Part shown: in pieces, positions 36,795 through 46,303 of the stretch
Layout: each line of letters begins with the position of its first letter
Numbering within the stretch: the first letter of the stretch is position 1
DNA from: JAUIIK01 sp041390865
Lineage (GTDB): Bacteria; Chloroflexota; Chloroflexia; Thermomicrobiales; CFX8
DNA: 64,000 bases
Direction of reading: 5' to 3'
Assembly (NCBI GenBank): GCA_041390865.1
Contig: JAWKPC010000008.1
Span: 1-64,000 of the forward strand
The notes under the pieces: generated by a model
What the model was told of the DNA's origin: nothing
The model's database searches: none
The model's input: only the letters and a program-made list of their open reading frames with translations
Program-made: the position numbers and the translations under genes

Positions 36795-37787
36795 TCAGGC
36801 GGCTGCGGCGGCTTCCTGTCCGGCGCCTGACCGGAGGGCTGCAAGCTGCTCGAACAGCCGCTTTTCCTCGTCGTTGAGGTCTTCGGGAAGCTGGACTTTC
36901 ACCTTGACGAGCAGATCGCCGCGCTTGCTGCTGCCGACCGAAACCGGCCAGCCCTGGCCCTTCAGCCGGATCGTCTGACCGTTCTGGGTTCCCTCGGGGA
37001 TCGTCACGGCCAGCCGCTTCCCGGAAGGGACCGGCACAACGACTTCGCCGCCCAGGAGGGCGCTGTAGAGCGGCACCTGGGCTTCGGTCCGTACGGTCGA
37101 GCCCTCGACCGTGAATCGGGAGTCGGGCCGTAGCTTGATCCGCAGATAGACGTCGCCGGGTGGACCGCCGTGGCGGCCGGGTCCACCCTTGCCGGCGACG
37201 CGGACGCGCGATCCGTCCTTGACTCCGGCCGGGATCGTCACTTCGATCTTCTGGCGTGCCGGATCCTGGCCACTCGGGCCGGTCGAGATCTCAAACGTCC
37301 GGGACGTGCCATTGAACGCTTCCGATGTCGAGAGATGGACCGGGTACTCGTGATCGTCGCCACGGACCGGCTGGGCTTGCATTCCGCCCATCGTGGGTCC
37401 GCGCCGTCCTCCGGCGAATCCTTCGGATCCAAAGAGCAGATCGAAGAAATCGGAGAATCCGCTACCGCCCTGAGTGGAGTTGAAGTCGAAATGGACCCGG
37501 CCGGATGGGTCTCCGGTGTACCACTCGTTGAAATCCGCGCCTCCGGCGTCCGGAGCTGACTGATAGCGCTCCCAATCGGCGCCAAAGCGATCGTATCGGG
37601 ACCGCTTATCCGCATCGGAAAGGACCTGATAGGCCTCGTTAACTTCTTTAAATTTCGTCTCGGCGTCGGTTCCAGTGTAAACGTCCGGATGATACTTCCG
37701 CGCTTTGCGCCGGTAGGCCTTCTTGATCTCCGCCGCGTCTGCGTCCCGGGAAACGCCGAGCACCTGATAATAATCTTTGAATTGCAC
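36795..37787 (-). CDS. DnaJ-like co-chaperone without zinc finger (CbpA type)
   Basis: 330 aa. A J domain with HPD at residues 33-35 (YRRKARKYHPDVYTG) is followed by a Gly/Phe-rich region (GGSGFSDFFDLLFGSEGFAGGRRG) and two beta-sandwich DnaJ C-terminal domains. The CxxCxGxG zinc finger is absent, giving the CbpA-type layout. It stimulates DnaK. It starts 1 bp after the DUF4126 stop. Confidence 0.93.
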   Translation of the reverse strand: MQFKDYYQVLGVSRDADAAEIKKAYRRKARKYHPDVYTGTDAETKFKEVNEAYQVLSDADKRSRYDRFGADWERYQSAPDAGGADFNEWYTGDPSGRVHFDFNSTQGGSGFSDFFDLLFGSEGFAGGRRGPTMGGMQAQPVRGDDHEYPVHLSTSEAFNGTSRTFEISTGPSGQDPARQKIEVTIPAGVKDGSRVRVAGKGGPGRHGGPPGDVYLRIKLRPDSRFTVEGSTVRTEAQVPLYSALLGGEVVVPVPSGKRLAVTIPEGTQNGQTIRLKGQGWPVSVGSSKRGDLLVKVKVQLPEDLNDEEKRLFEQLAALRSGAGQEAAAAA

Positions 37788-37788
37788 G

Positions 37789-38433
37789 TTATTGCCTTGT
37801 CGTCACTCTCACATGTCGCAGCTTGTCATAGTATAAACCTTTAGTCGATGCGACGCAACCCTCTACGGGGCTGTTTCGACCGATATTCTGCGCCGCCGGC
37901 AGTTTTCTGAAGAGCCGTACAACGAGTGCTCCGAGAAGGGCCAGCACGCCGAGGATCAGGATCGGCGCCAGCAACGCCAGGACGGTCAAACCGATAGCAA
38001 CGCCGTCCTCGACGGCGCTGACGATTGGATTCCCGATGCCGCCGGTTGTCGCCGTTATCGTTGGCCGGATAGACGCCTTGACCGTGTGGACGCTGCCGGC
38101 GACGACGAGGCCGAGAATCATCGCCAGAATCGGGTTGACCGATTCGACCGCGCCGGTGCTTGCCATGACCAGCACGGCGCCGGCCGCCGGACGGACGATC
38201 GAGTTGATCAAATCGTTGATGTGGTCGACGAGCGGGATCTTGTCGGCCAGAAGCTCGATGACCAGGAGAATCGAGATCACGATGATCCCGGCCGGGGATG
38301 AGATCAGATCATAGGGGCCGGATAGATGGAGCAGGCCAAAGTAGCGGTCCGCCAGAGCCACCGCGAGCAGGGGGATATACGCATTGAGCCCGGCGGGCAT
38401 CGCCAGCCCGAGGCCGGTGAGAAGTTCAAACAT
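37789..38433 (-). CDS. DUF4126 family membrane protein
   Basis: 214 aa with about five membrane segments: an N-terminal LLTGLGLAMPAGLNAYIPLLAVALADRY, a loop ADKIPLVDHINDLINSIVRPAAGAVLVM, and two later helices. The motif GLNAYIPLL..DKIP..D is that of DUF4126. Function unknown. The C-terminal 45 residues are polar and not conserved. It lies immediately before the dnaJ-like gene. Confidence 0.75.
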   Translation of the reverse strand: MFELLTGLGLAMPAGLNAYIPLLAVALADRYFGLLHLSGPYDLISSPAGIIVISILLVIELLADKIPLVDHINDLINSIVRPAAGAVLVMASTGAVESVNPILAMILGLVVAGSVHTVKASIRPTITATTGGIGNPIVSAVEDGVAIGLTVLALLAPILILGVLALLGALVVRLFRKLPAAQNIGRNSPVEGCVASTKGLYYDKLRHVRVTTRQ

Positions 38434-38474
38434 GTCCTGCTACCGAACCGCTGAGGTCACTCCGACGCACATGA

Positions 38475-38500
38475 TAACCCGCGGCAAGCGCCGCGGGTTA
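38475..38500. terminator. Perfect 11-bp hairpin between DUF4013 and DUF4126 genes
   Basis: TAACCCGCGGC and GCCGCGGGTTA (38475-38485 and 38490-38500) form a perfect stem with a 4-nt loop. There is no T-run on either side, so it is terminator-like rather than a canonical intrinsic terminator. It may instead protect or attenuate the transcript. Confidence 0.5.
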
Positions 38501-38526
38501 GTTCGTGAATCGCCGAAGCCGAAGTG

Positions 38527-39195
38527 CTAGAAGGCGGGGTAGTCGGTCGCGGCCGGCGCTGCACCAGGGGTGTCTGGCGCGAGCCGGGCAAGCTGTCCGG
38601 CGCCATGGAACTGGGCGAACATCGCGTAGGCGAGCGTGAAGATCACGCCAATGAAACACGCGATCAGGCCGAGAGCGCCGACAAATCCAGCGACGATCGC
38701 CAGCACGAGGTACATGACATATGGACCGATCCCGATCCCGCGAATCGTGGCGAATACCTCGTTGAACTGAAGCATCGATTTGAAATCGTTCGTGATCGCG
38801 AAACGGCCGACAAGCGTTGGCGATACGAATATCCCGAACAGGGCGCTAAGCGGGAAGATGAGACAGATGTTGATGAATAGCGACAGAATTCCGCCTGCGT
38901 CGTCGGAGACCGTTCCAAGCAGGAAGGTGCAGAAGTACAGGACGTAAATCGGTAGTGCCCAGATCAGGCTACCGACTGCCAGAAAGAAGCCACGGGAGAG
39001 GTCGCCGCCGATGTCATCCCATTCCGGCAGCGGATTGGGAACGCCGGAGATCACATTCCGTGCAATGCGGACTCCATACCCGTAAAGGATCAGGAATCCG
39101 ACGATCGGAATGAGACTGACGAGGCCGCCGATTAGCACCTTCTTCAGCCATGCCTCGTCCTTCGTAACGAACGTCAACGCCAGTGCGATATCCAC
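38527..39195 (-). CDS. DUF4013 family membrane protein
   Basis: 222 aa from GTG 39195, with AGGGGA upstream; the longer frame to 39285 has an atypical Cys/Arg-rich N-terminus. Starts with VDIALALTFVTKDEAWLKKVLIGGLVSLIPIVGFLI, then about five more membrane segments and the conserved GVPNPLPEWDDIGGDLSRGFF loop. This is the DUF4013 pattern; function unknown. Confidence 0.75.
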   Translation of the reverse strand: MDIALALTFVTKDEAWLKKVLIGGLVSLIPIVGFLILYGYGVRIARNVISGVPNPLPEWDDIGGDLSRGFFLAVGSLIWALPIYVLYFCTFLLGTVSDDAGGILSLFINICLIFPLSALFGIFVSPTLVGRFAITNDFKSMLQFNEVFATIRGIGIGPYVMYLVLAIVAGFVGALGLIACFIGVIFTLAYAMFAQFHGAGQLARLAPDTPGAAPAATDYPAF

Positions 39196-39315
39196 GCAGC
39201 ACCATCCCCTGTCAATTGAAAAGTCTGCCGCGCAACCCCTTATGCACGCGACACGTCGGTATCGTACGTTCTGGCAAGCTAACACGGCCCGTCGAGAGCG
39301 TCAACGAACGAAATG

Positions 39316-40836
39316 TCAGCCGATCTTGAGATTCTTCTGGAGACTGCCAAGCATGCCGCGCCGTGGTCTCCAGTATCCCTCCCCGCTAATCGCACGCGCG
39401 CAAATCAACGTCAGTACGACCAGGGCGGCGGAAATCCAGAACCTGGCCGCTACCGGGGCGATGGAGTACGGCTGGAACGCAACCAGAAACCGTTGGATAT
39501 CGACGTGGAACTGCTCTCCAAACTGGACGACGAGATTGTTGACCCCGTCCGGCTGGTGATAGAAGCGTTGGGGGCTCTGGTATCCGACAACGGTCAGCAG
39601 CATGCCGAAGCCCCAGAGGGCATAGACCGCGACCTTCCATGCTGGCGAGGCGGAGCGGAGCCAGCCCGCGAGCGGGCCGGCGGCCAGCGGCACGATCGGG
39701 ACGAGATATCGCGCCGGTGGCCCCCACTCTCCCCACCATACTTTGTAGGCGGCGATGACGACGATATAGGGAGCGAGCGCGAGCAGGACGATATTTGCGA
39801 GTCTCGGGACTTCCTTGTGCCACCTGGGAAACGCGGCGAGCGCGAGGATGAACACCGGCGCGGTGACGAGCAGTCCCCACTGGGCATCGAGGAGCAGTCC
39901 GAACCCACCATTCAACGTCCCGACGACCCGGTTGAACCCGGCATGGTCTTCCGAGCGCTGCAGGGGTATCCCGTAGAGCCACTGGTTGTAGAACAGGAGG
40001 CTGATGCCTCCCGCCGCGATTGGTGAGAGGCAGAATGCGGCGTTGGCCAGGATGTCCCGGCTTCTAAGAATCCTGACGAAGAAGAGGAGCGCCAGAACCG
40101 CGGCAGTCGGCGCGAAGCGCTGGTGCAGCCAGGGGATGAAGCCGACGGCGCCGCCGGCTAGCAGCCATTGCCACCACTCGTTTTCCGGCGACGCGGCTCT
40201 TCTGATCGCGTAGATCAAGAGCAGGGCGGCAGGAATCTCGGGGAATAAGAGCAGCGCGTACGGGCCGATCGGGATGCTGATCGCCAGCGCGACGGCGATA
40301 ACGCCCGCGAGCGCGGCGTTCGCGCCGCTTTCCCGTCCCAGGAGATACATCTGCCCTGCCAGGAGCGAGGCTGCGATCATCACGACGACATCCGCGCCAA
40401 ACCTTCCTGCAACAGCCCAGGGGACGGCGATCAGCACCGAGAGGCCAATACCGTGCTTGGTGTACAACCCGGGTTTGTCGGTTGTCGCCGCATGTGCGCC
40501 AACGAGCCGCGGCGGGTTCGGCCATCCCTGCCAGCCGGACGGAAGCGGATCGGGAGGGTTCAGTGAATCGTCAAACGCGTAGAGCGTGTAGGGGCCGCTC
40601 TCGCCGACGAAATCAACGGGCGTGTAGTTGTTCGATTGGTCGAGATCCTGGTCCTTGAACAGGCTGATCGATGTCATGACATAAAACGGCTCGTCTCCGG
40701 TCAGCGGATTCAGCCGCTCGGAGAAGCGGGGCCAGAGTGCCAGATAGAACGCGAATGCGATAGCTCCGACGAGCAGGGGATAGCTCCATCGGGGCAGATC
40801 GCTCGACTGTCTCAGGAGATTGCGATCTTTCGCCAA
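39316..40836 (-). CDS. Polytopic membrane glycosyltransferase (GT39/PMT-like)
   Basis: 506 aa with about ten to twelve hydrophobic segments. The first extracytoplasmic loop contains LNPLTGDEPFYVMTSISLF, where the Asp-Glu matches the catalytic acidic pair of GT39/ArnT-type enzymes. These use lipid-phosphate sugars on the outer side of the membrane. It overlaps the VanZ gene by 25 bp. Exact substrate unknown. Confidence 0.72.
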   Translation of the reverse strand: MAKDRNLLRQSSDLPRWSYPLLVGAIAFAFYLALWPRFSERLNPLTGDEPFYVMTSISLFKDQDLDQSNNYTPVDFVGESGPYTLYAFDDSLNPPDPLPSGWQGWPNPPRLVGAHAATTDKPGLYTKHGIGLSVLIAVPWAVAGRFGADVVVMIAASLLAGQMYLLGRESGANAALAGVIAVALAISIPIGPYALLLFPEIPAALLLIYAIRRAASPENEWWQWLLAGGAVGFIPWLHQRFAPTAAVLALLFFVRILRSRDILANAAFCLSPIAAGGISLLFYNQWLYGIPLQRSEDHAGFNRVVGTLNGGFGLLLDAQWGLLVTAPVFILALAAFPRWHKEVPRLANIVLLALAPYIVVIAAYKVWWGEWGPPARYLVPIVPLAAGPLAGWLRSASPAWKVAVYALWGFGMLLTVVGYQSPQRFYHQPDGVNNLVVQFGEQFHVDIQRFLVAFQPYSIAPVAARFWISAALVVLTLICARAISGEGYWRPRRGMLGSLQKNLKIG

Positions 40837-41201
40837 CCAAATGTCCAGATCACGATCATCGCGAGGATACCGGCGCTGTCGACCAGGAGATCGAAAACTG
40901 ACGAGTCACGGCCAGGCACGAACGACTGGTGGAATTCGTCGCTCACAGCGTAGACGAAAGCGACGGCAGCGGCGACCAGTAACGTACGGCTATCCGGAGC
41001 CCGAATGCCGGCGATCCCGAAGATCAGTAGCGCGGTGAGGACGGTGTAAAGCGCAAAGTGTCCAGCGATTGCTGCAACGGTGTAGGACAGTCCTGGCGGA
41101 GGCGGCAGTGCTTGCCGGGAAGAGAGCCAGAAAATCCAGGCCATCCAGAGCACGACGGGAATAAAGCGGAGCCAGCGTAGCGGGCTGGAGCGATGATTCA
41201 C
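40812..41201 (-). CDS. VanZ-like membrane protein
   Basis: 129 aa from GTG 41201, which overlaps the GT4 stop as GTGA; an ATG at 41219 is the alternative. Four membrane segments and the VanZ-like pattern WMAWIFWLSSRQ..HFALYTVLTALL..DEFHQSFVPGRDSSVFDLLVDSAG. VanZ proteins influence glycopeptide susceptibility and envelope lipids. Here it sits between two glycan genes. Confidence 0.85.
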   Translation of the reverse strand: MNHRSSPLRWLRFIPVVLWMAWIFWLSSRQALPPPPGLSYTVAAIAGHFALYTVLTALLIFGIAGIRAPDSRTLLVAAAVAFVYAVSDEFHQSFVPGRDSSVFDLLVDSAGILAMIVIWTFGWRKIAIS

Positions 41202-42382
41202 AGGTATCGCACCCCGCATGATTCGTAGAGTCGGAGAAGTCTCGTTGCCATGCGTTCGACCGTGAACCGGGCGGCTCTTTCCCGGGCTCGAGCCCCCAGA
41301 TGCGACGCTCCTTCGCGATTGTGAAGGATCTGCACGACCGCTGACGCAAACGCTCGGGGATCCTGACCGTCGACGGCGATGACGGTATCTCCTCCCACTC
41401 GTTTGATATCACCGACGTCGGAAGCCACGACAGCACATCCCGATGCCATCAGTTCGAGGAGTTTGACCGATTGCTTCGAGCGATTAATCAGATTGTCCTC
41501 ATACGGATAAATCGCGACCGTCGCCCGGCGCAGGAGTTCGGGAACTGCTTCTCGCGTGGCGAAACCATGCCAAGTCGGCTGGATATGCTGAAGGTCGCGA
41601 AAGATGGGCCGATCCGGTTCATCCCTCCCGATCAGATGCAGAACGACCGGCTGCGCGAGTACCGAGTCGAGCGCGATCAACATCCTCGCGAGCCACTTCT
41701 CGGAGAACTCGGCGAAGCGAGAGTAGAGAACCAGAGCCGGCGACTCATAGTTGTTGCGTTCGGCGCCTGGTTGCCCAAGCCGGGCTAGCCAATCGTTGTC
41801 GAGGCCATTCGGGAGAAACACGACCCCCCGGTTCGACCGACCGCGTCTCAAGCGCTTCGCCCGTTCTTCGAGGAGCGTGCTTGCCGCCGTCACGGCATCT
41901 GCGGATGCGATCAACCGGCGTTCTTGAAAGTCAAAGAGACGCCGGGCCGCTACGTTGTAGCCGGAGACGTCATTCCAACCACCGTCGCCCTCCCAGTCGT
42001 CATGGTCGACAACGACGAGCCGATCCGGCATGGCCCGGCGGAGAGCGGAGGCGGTCAACCCGGCGAATGCCTTGGGTTTCATAATGTGGACGACGCGTGG
42101 ATTGATCGTGCGAAGGATTCGCAGCTGCTGCACGACGGCGAGCGGGGTATGGACCTGCTGGACGAACCGGGTGTTGTAGATGGCGACGCCGTCGATCGTC
42201 TCGCTAGCTCCAGCTTGAGACGGATCGTCCCAGGGCGTGGTGACGATAGCTACTCCCAGTCCCGTCCGGGCCGCGATAGAGCGTGCCAGCGGCAGGGCTC
42301 GGGATTGGAGCGTACCGCGCTTCCACATCCCGAATGAACCGAGCATTGCGATGTCCACGATCCCGGCCGACGAAGATTCCAT
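41198..42382 (-). CDS. Glycosyltransferase family 4 / glycogen-synthase-like
   Basis: 394 aa, GT-B fold. The donor-domain signatures are recognisable (ALVLYSRFAEFSEKWLARML, VVLHLIGRDEP, AVAIYPYEDNLINRSKQSVKLLELMASGCAVVASDVGDI). The acceptor domain starts IAMLGSFGMWKRGTLQSRALPLA. Coupled to VanZ and the GT39-like gene, so part of one envelope glycan unit. Confidence 0.82.
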   Translation of the reverse strand: MESSSAGIVDIAMLGSFGMWKRGTLQSRALPLARSIAARTGLGVAIVTTPWDDPSQAGASETIDGVAIYNTRFVQQVHTPLAVVQQLRILRTINPRVVHIMKPKAFAGLTASALRRAMPDRLVVVDHDDWEGDGGWNDVSGYNVAARRLFDFQERRLIASADAVTAASTLLEERAKRLRRGRSNRGVVFLPNGLDNDWLARLGQPGAERNNYESPALVLYSRFAEFSEKWLARMLIALDSVLAQPVVLHLIGRDEPDRPIFRDLQHIQPTWHGFATREAVPELLRRATVAIYPYEDNLINRSKQSVKLLELMASGCAVVASDVGDIKRVGGDTVIAVDGQDPRAFASAVVQILHNREGASHLGARARERAARFTVERMATRLLRLYESCGVRYL

Positions 42383-42443
42383 GACCGGAAGGGTAGCGAA
42401 TCTAGCCCGTTCCGGCGATCAGGGCAGGTTGCAAACCGAGGCC

Positions 42444-43082
42444 CTAGCGTGGTGGCCGGATGACTGTGACGAGCTTACCCTGGATCTCGACGTTCTCGGC
42501 GCGGGTGTAGATCGGCTCCATCGTGACGTTCTCGGGCTGGAGCCGCACCTGCTCGCCTTCGAGGTAGAAACGTTTGAGGGTCGTCTCCTCCTCGTCGACG
42601 AGCCAGACGGCGACAGTCTCGCCGTTTTCGCAGACGTGCTGTTCTTTGAGAATCACCACGTCGCCGTCGTTGATCAGGGCGTCGACCATCGAATGACCCT
42701 TGACCCGGAGGGCGAAGAGACCGTCCTGATTTGATCCGAGCATCTCCGGGCTGATCTCCAGCGATTCGTCGAACACCTGCGGCCCCAGATCACCCGGCAC
42801 GGAGATGGGCTGACCGGCTGCGATCTGGCCGACGATCGGGATCTGGATCAGGTTCGAGCGACCGGCGGGCCGGCTGGTGAGCTCGATACCGCGAGAGATG
42901 TTCCGATTTCGGCGAATCTCGTCGCGCTGTTCGAGAACCTTCAGGTTGTAGTCGACGACACTCGTGGAGGATATGTTCAAACCCTCCTGGATTTCCCGGA
43001 TGGTAGGTGGGTACGAATGCGTGTCGCTGAACTCCTCGATAAAGGTGAGAATGGCCTGTTGGCGTCTCGTCAGCGGCTTCAT
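42444..43082 (-). CDS. lexA: SOS repressor LexA
   Basis: 212 aa from ATG 43082, with GAGAGGACC just upstream; the frame is open to 43175 but has no homology there. N-terminal winged helix (LTRRQQAILTFIEEF..YPPTIREIQEGLNISS), cleavage site Ala89-Gly90 in IAAGQP, and catalytic Ser131 (GHSM) and Lys170. RecA-stimulated self-cleavage relieves repression of DNA-repair genes. Its promoter carries a LexA box. Confidence 0.96.
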   Translation of the reverse strand: MKPLTRRQQAILTFIEEFSDTHSYPPTIREIQEGLNISSTSVVDYNLKVLEQRDEIRRNRNISRGIELTSRPAGRSNLIQIPIVGQIAAGQPISVPGDLGPQVFDESLEISPEMLGSNQDGLFALRVKGHSMVDALINDGDVVILKEQHVCENGETVAVWLVDEEETTLKRFYLEGEQVRLQPENVTMEPIYTRAENVEIQGKLVTVIRPPR

Positions 43083-43158
43083 GTTGAAGGTCCTCTCAGC
43101 ACAACTCGGGCGGATTCGCTCCGGCCTTCTCAGATCGAGTCGGTCTCGTATTATGGCG

Positions 43159-43188
43159 AGTATAGTCTCGAACATCTGTTCTTGTCAA
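43159..43188 (-). promoter_or_regulatory. lexA promoter with LexA/SOS box in the spacer
   Basis: On the minus strand -35 TTGACA (43183-43188) and -10 TATACT (43159-43164) are 18 bp apart. Between them lies the palindrome GAACATCTGTTC (43170-43181, GAACA/TGTTC arms), close to the Gram-positive LexA box CGAACRNRYGTTYG. LexA bound there would block RNA polymerase, giving autoregulation. Confidence 0.8.
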
Positions 43189-43354
43189 ACCGGTACGACA
43201 ATCCCGGGCCATGCGGTCCATCGTTTGCCGAATCCGGCGTATGTAGGTCCAAATTGGCTATATGTCGCGGGATAACCGGATCCTAGACTTCTACCAGGCT
43301 TAGGGAAGTCTGATCACCGTTGCGGATTCCAAGTGCTCGGAGCAGACCAGCAGC

Positions 43355-43921
43355 ATGAATGCCATGGACATCCTGATCGTTCTCCTGTTCGTCGTGATTG
43401 CCGGCATCGGTTTCTTCGTCGGCGTTGTCCGGACGATGAGCTCGATGGTTGCAATCTATCTGGCGACGGTCATTTCGGCGACGTTCTATCAGCGTCTCGG
43501 AGACTTCTTCCGGAACTCGATGGTCTCGATGAGCCAGGGGGCAGCCTATTTCGTGGCGTTCGTGATCCTGTTTATCGGCGTTACGGCGCTCTTCACGATC
43601 ATCATTATCTCGACGCTCCATCCGACGTCGACGAAACGTCGCTTTGCTATACTCGACAACTTGGGCGGCGCGTCCCTTTCGGTGATCGTCGCCTTTGTCG
43701 CAATTACGATGTCGCTGGCGATCACGGTGATCATGATTCAGGCGGCGGTAGCAGCGTCCGGCGATGCGTCCAACGGCCCGATGAGTATGGTGCGCGAACA
43801 GATGGATGCATCGGCACTCGCGCCACTGTTTCTCCGGTTGCTCCCGTTCCTGACCGCGGCGGTTCAACCCTGGTTCCCCGGAGGACTGCCCCCGATTCTG
43901 ACCGACGCCGGCAACGTATAG
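43355..43921 (+). CDS. cvpA: CvpA family membrane protein
   Basis: 188 aa with four membrane segments. The N-terminal DILIVLLFVVIAGIGFFVGVVRTMSSMVAIYLATVIS and a later helix pair match CvpA. An ATG at 43364 is an alternative start. CvpA is a membrane protein of unclear function needed for colicin V production in E. coli. The cvpA-mutS2 order with a 30-bp gap is common in Firmicutes and relatives. Confidence 0.85.
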   Translation: MNAMDILIVLLFVVIAGIGFFVGVVRTMSSMVAIYLATVISATFYQRLGDFFRNSMVSMSQGAAYFVAFVILFIGVTALFTIIIISTLHPTSTKRRFAILDNLGGASLSVIVAFVAITMSLAITVIMIQAAVAASGDASNGPMSMVREQMDASALAPLFLRLLPFLTAAVQPWFPGGLPPILTDAGNV

Positions 43922-43951
43922 ACGGCCCTGTGCCGTCGGAGCTGGCTCCAG

Positions 43952-46303
43952 ATGGCATCCACGATCCTCGACGTTCTCGAATTCACGCGTATCCGGGCGA
44001 TGCTGGCGGAACACTGTCAGTTTTCGCTCTCGATCGAACGCGCCCACGACCTCGGCCCAACGAACAAGATCGACATCGTCAATTACCTGCTGGACGTTAC
44101 GAGCGAAGCGGTGGACCTGCTCGAATCGCGCTCGGAGTTCTCCGTCGGCGGGGCAAAGGACATCCGCGAAACGGTTGACCGAGCCGCGCGCGGTTCGATG
44201 CTCTCGCCATCCGATCTCCTGGAGGTACTCGATACCGTTTCGGCAGCCCGGTCGTTGCGCCGGGCCTATTTCCGAATCGAAGATCGAACAAGCCGATACC
44301 CGCACTTCAGCGAGTTCGTTGATTTCGTCGTCGATTTGCCCGGTCTCGAGGCCGATTTGCGGCGCTCGATTGGCGACCACGGCGACGTGCTCGATTCCGC
44401 GAGCGACGAACTTGCCAGCATTCGCCGGCGCTTGAGGTCAGCGCAGTCGAGGGCAGCGGAGCGTATCCGGCGCTACACACAGAGTTCCGATTATTCCGAC
44501 GCGTTGCAGGAACCGATCGTCACCTCGCGTGGCGGCCGGTTCGTCGTTCCGGTCCGGGCGGACCGTCGCTCGCAGCTGCCGGGAATGGTCCACGACACGT
44601 CGGCCAGCGGTCAGACGCTGTTCGTCGAACCATCGGAGATGGTCGAGCTGAACAACCGGGTCAGAGAGCTTGAGTCCGCCGAGCAGCATGAGGTGGAACG
44701 TATCCTCCGCTGGCTCACAAATCAGGTTGCCGGCAAGAAGGACGATCTTCTGACGACGCTCGATGGCATTTCGGCGATCGACCTTGCGCTGGCAAAGGGT
44801 AGATTTGCGCGCCGCCTCTCGGCAACCAGGCCGATACTGAACGAGGAACGGGACCCGAAGAGGCGCCGGATCGCCTTGAATAAGGCGCGACACCCGTTGT
44901 TGCCTGCTGATGAAGTCGTGCCGCTCGATGTCGTCATCGGCATCGATTTTCGCGTCCTGGTGATAACCGGCCCGAATACCGGCGGTAAGACGGTTGCGCT
45001 AAAGACAATTGGCCTGTTGGCTCTCATGGCGCAGGCTGGTCTGTTTATCCCTGCCGACGATGGCAGCGAACTGCCGATCTTCGACGCGGTCTATGCCGAT
45101 ATCGGGGACGAGCAATCGATCGAACAGTCTCTATCGACGTTCTCATCGCACATCGTCCGTGTCATTGCCGCTCTGGAAGGCGTCACCGACCAGAGTCTGG
45201 TGCTGTTCGATGAGCTGGGCGCTGGAACGGACCCGGAGGAGGGTTCGGCGCTCGCCCGCTCGATCATATCCAGCCTCGTCGAATCGGGCTGTCTTGCCGT
45301 TGCAACGACCCACTATTCGGACCTCAAGACCTTCGCTTACACGACCGATCAGGTTGAAAATGCGAGCGTCGAGTTCGATATCGAGACGCTCTCGCCGACG
45401 TTTCGCCTTGAGGTCGGCGTGCCGGGCCGGTCGAACGCACTGGCCATCGCGTCGCGGCTGGGGATGCCGGACGAAATTCTGGAGAATGCTCGCACCTTCA
45501 TCGATCCGGCTGCGGAACATGCCGATGTGCTGATAACGGAGATCCGGGTTCGGCGTCGAGAGGCTGAGGAGGCGCTGGCCGAGGCGGAACGCCGGCGCCA
45601 GGAAGCGGAGGAGAAGCTCCAGGAGGCGGAGGAGCGCCGCTCACGCGCCGAGCTCGACGCGCTGTCGGAGATCGAGAAAGAACTGGCTGACGCCCGCGAG
45701 CATATCCGGAACATCCGCCGGACGCCCGACCAGGTGCCTCAGGAGGAATTGAGCGGCACGCGCTCCCAGGCCCAGGAGCAGCTTAATCAAGCTACCCGTG
45801 AGGTCAGGCGCGCCAGCCGCGAGCGCTCCCCGCGCCAGCCGACAACCGTGACCTTCAAAGTGGGGGATGAGGTCGAACTGATGGCCCTCGGAGGTGAAGG
45901 CGAGATCGTCCGCTTCTCCGAAGACGGCCATGACGCCGAAGTGCAAATGGGCGCCTTCAAGCTGTGGCAACCGATCCGGGACCTCAAGAAACTCAAGGGA
46001 GCGCAGAAGAAGCCTCGCCATTCTTCGGTGCGGCCACCTGCGCCAAGTAGGAGTGTCGACGCCGAGCTACACCTTCGCGGTCAGCGGGCCGGCTCGATCG
46101 AAATGGTCGTTGACAGCTATCTCGACGATGCCTATCTCTCGCACATGCCGTTTGTCCGGATCGTCCACGGCAAGGGCACCGGCGCTCTCCGGGAAGCGGT
46201 GCGTGAGGTTCTGACCCGGCATCCGCTGGTGAAGCGTTTCGAGACGCCGCCGCACAATGAGGGCGGGGACGGTGTGACAATCGTCTATCTCAAGGAATCC
46301 TGA
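43952..46303 (+). CDS. mutS2: MutS2 family endonuclease/ATPase with Smr domain
   Basis: 783 aa. MutS core and clamp in the N-terminal half, Walker A ITGPNTGGKTVALKTIG near residue 335, Walker B LFDELGAGTDPEEGSALA, and a long coiled coil rich in Glu/Arg. The Smr domain is at the C-terminus (HLRGQRAGSIEMVVDSYL..VRIVHGKGTGALR). MutS2 suppresses homologous recombination or rescues collided ribosomes. TGATG overlap with the next gene. Confidence 0.95.
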   Translation: MASTILDVLEFTRIRAMLAEHCQFSLSIERAHDLGPTNKIDIVNYLLDVTSEAVDLLESRSEFSVGGAKDIRETVDRAARGSMLSPSDLLEVLDTVSAARSLRRAYFRIEDRTSRYPHFSEFVDFVVDLPGLEADLRRSIGDHGDVLDSASDELASIRRRLRSAQSRAAERIRRYTQSSDYSDALQEPIVTSRGGRFVVPVRADRRSQLPGMVHDTSASGQTLFVEPSEMVELNNRVRELESAEQHEVERILRWLTNQVAGKKDDLLTTLDGISAIDLALAKGRFARRLSATRPILNEERDPKRRRIALNKARHPLLPADEVVPLDVVIGIDFRVLVITGPNTGGKTVALKTIGLLALMAQAGLFIPADDGSELPIFDAVYADIGDEQSIEQSLSTFSSHIVRVIAALEGVTDQSLVLFDELGAGTDPEEGSALARSIISSLVESGCLAVATTHYSDLKTFAYTTDQVENASVEFDIETLSPTFRLEVGVPGRSNALAIASRLGMPDEILENARTFIDPAAEHADVLITEIRVRRREAEEALAEAERRRQEAEEKLQEAEERRSRAELDALSEIEKELADAREHIRNIRRTPDQVPQEELSGTRSQAQEQLNQATREVRRASRERSPRQPTTVTFKVGDEVELMALGGEGEIVRFSEDGHDAEVQMGAFKLWQPIRDLKKLKGAQKKPRHSSVRPPAPSRSVDAELHLRGQRAGSIEMVVDSYLDDAYLSHMPFVRIVHGKGTGALREAVREVLTRHPLVKRFETPPHNEGGDGVTIVYLKES

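Noticed and set aside
43283..44380. 365-codon antisense frame over cvpA and the start of mutS2
   Set aside because: Arg/His-rich composition without motifs; the opposite strand encodes recognisable CvpA and MutS2.
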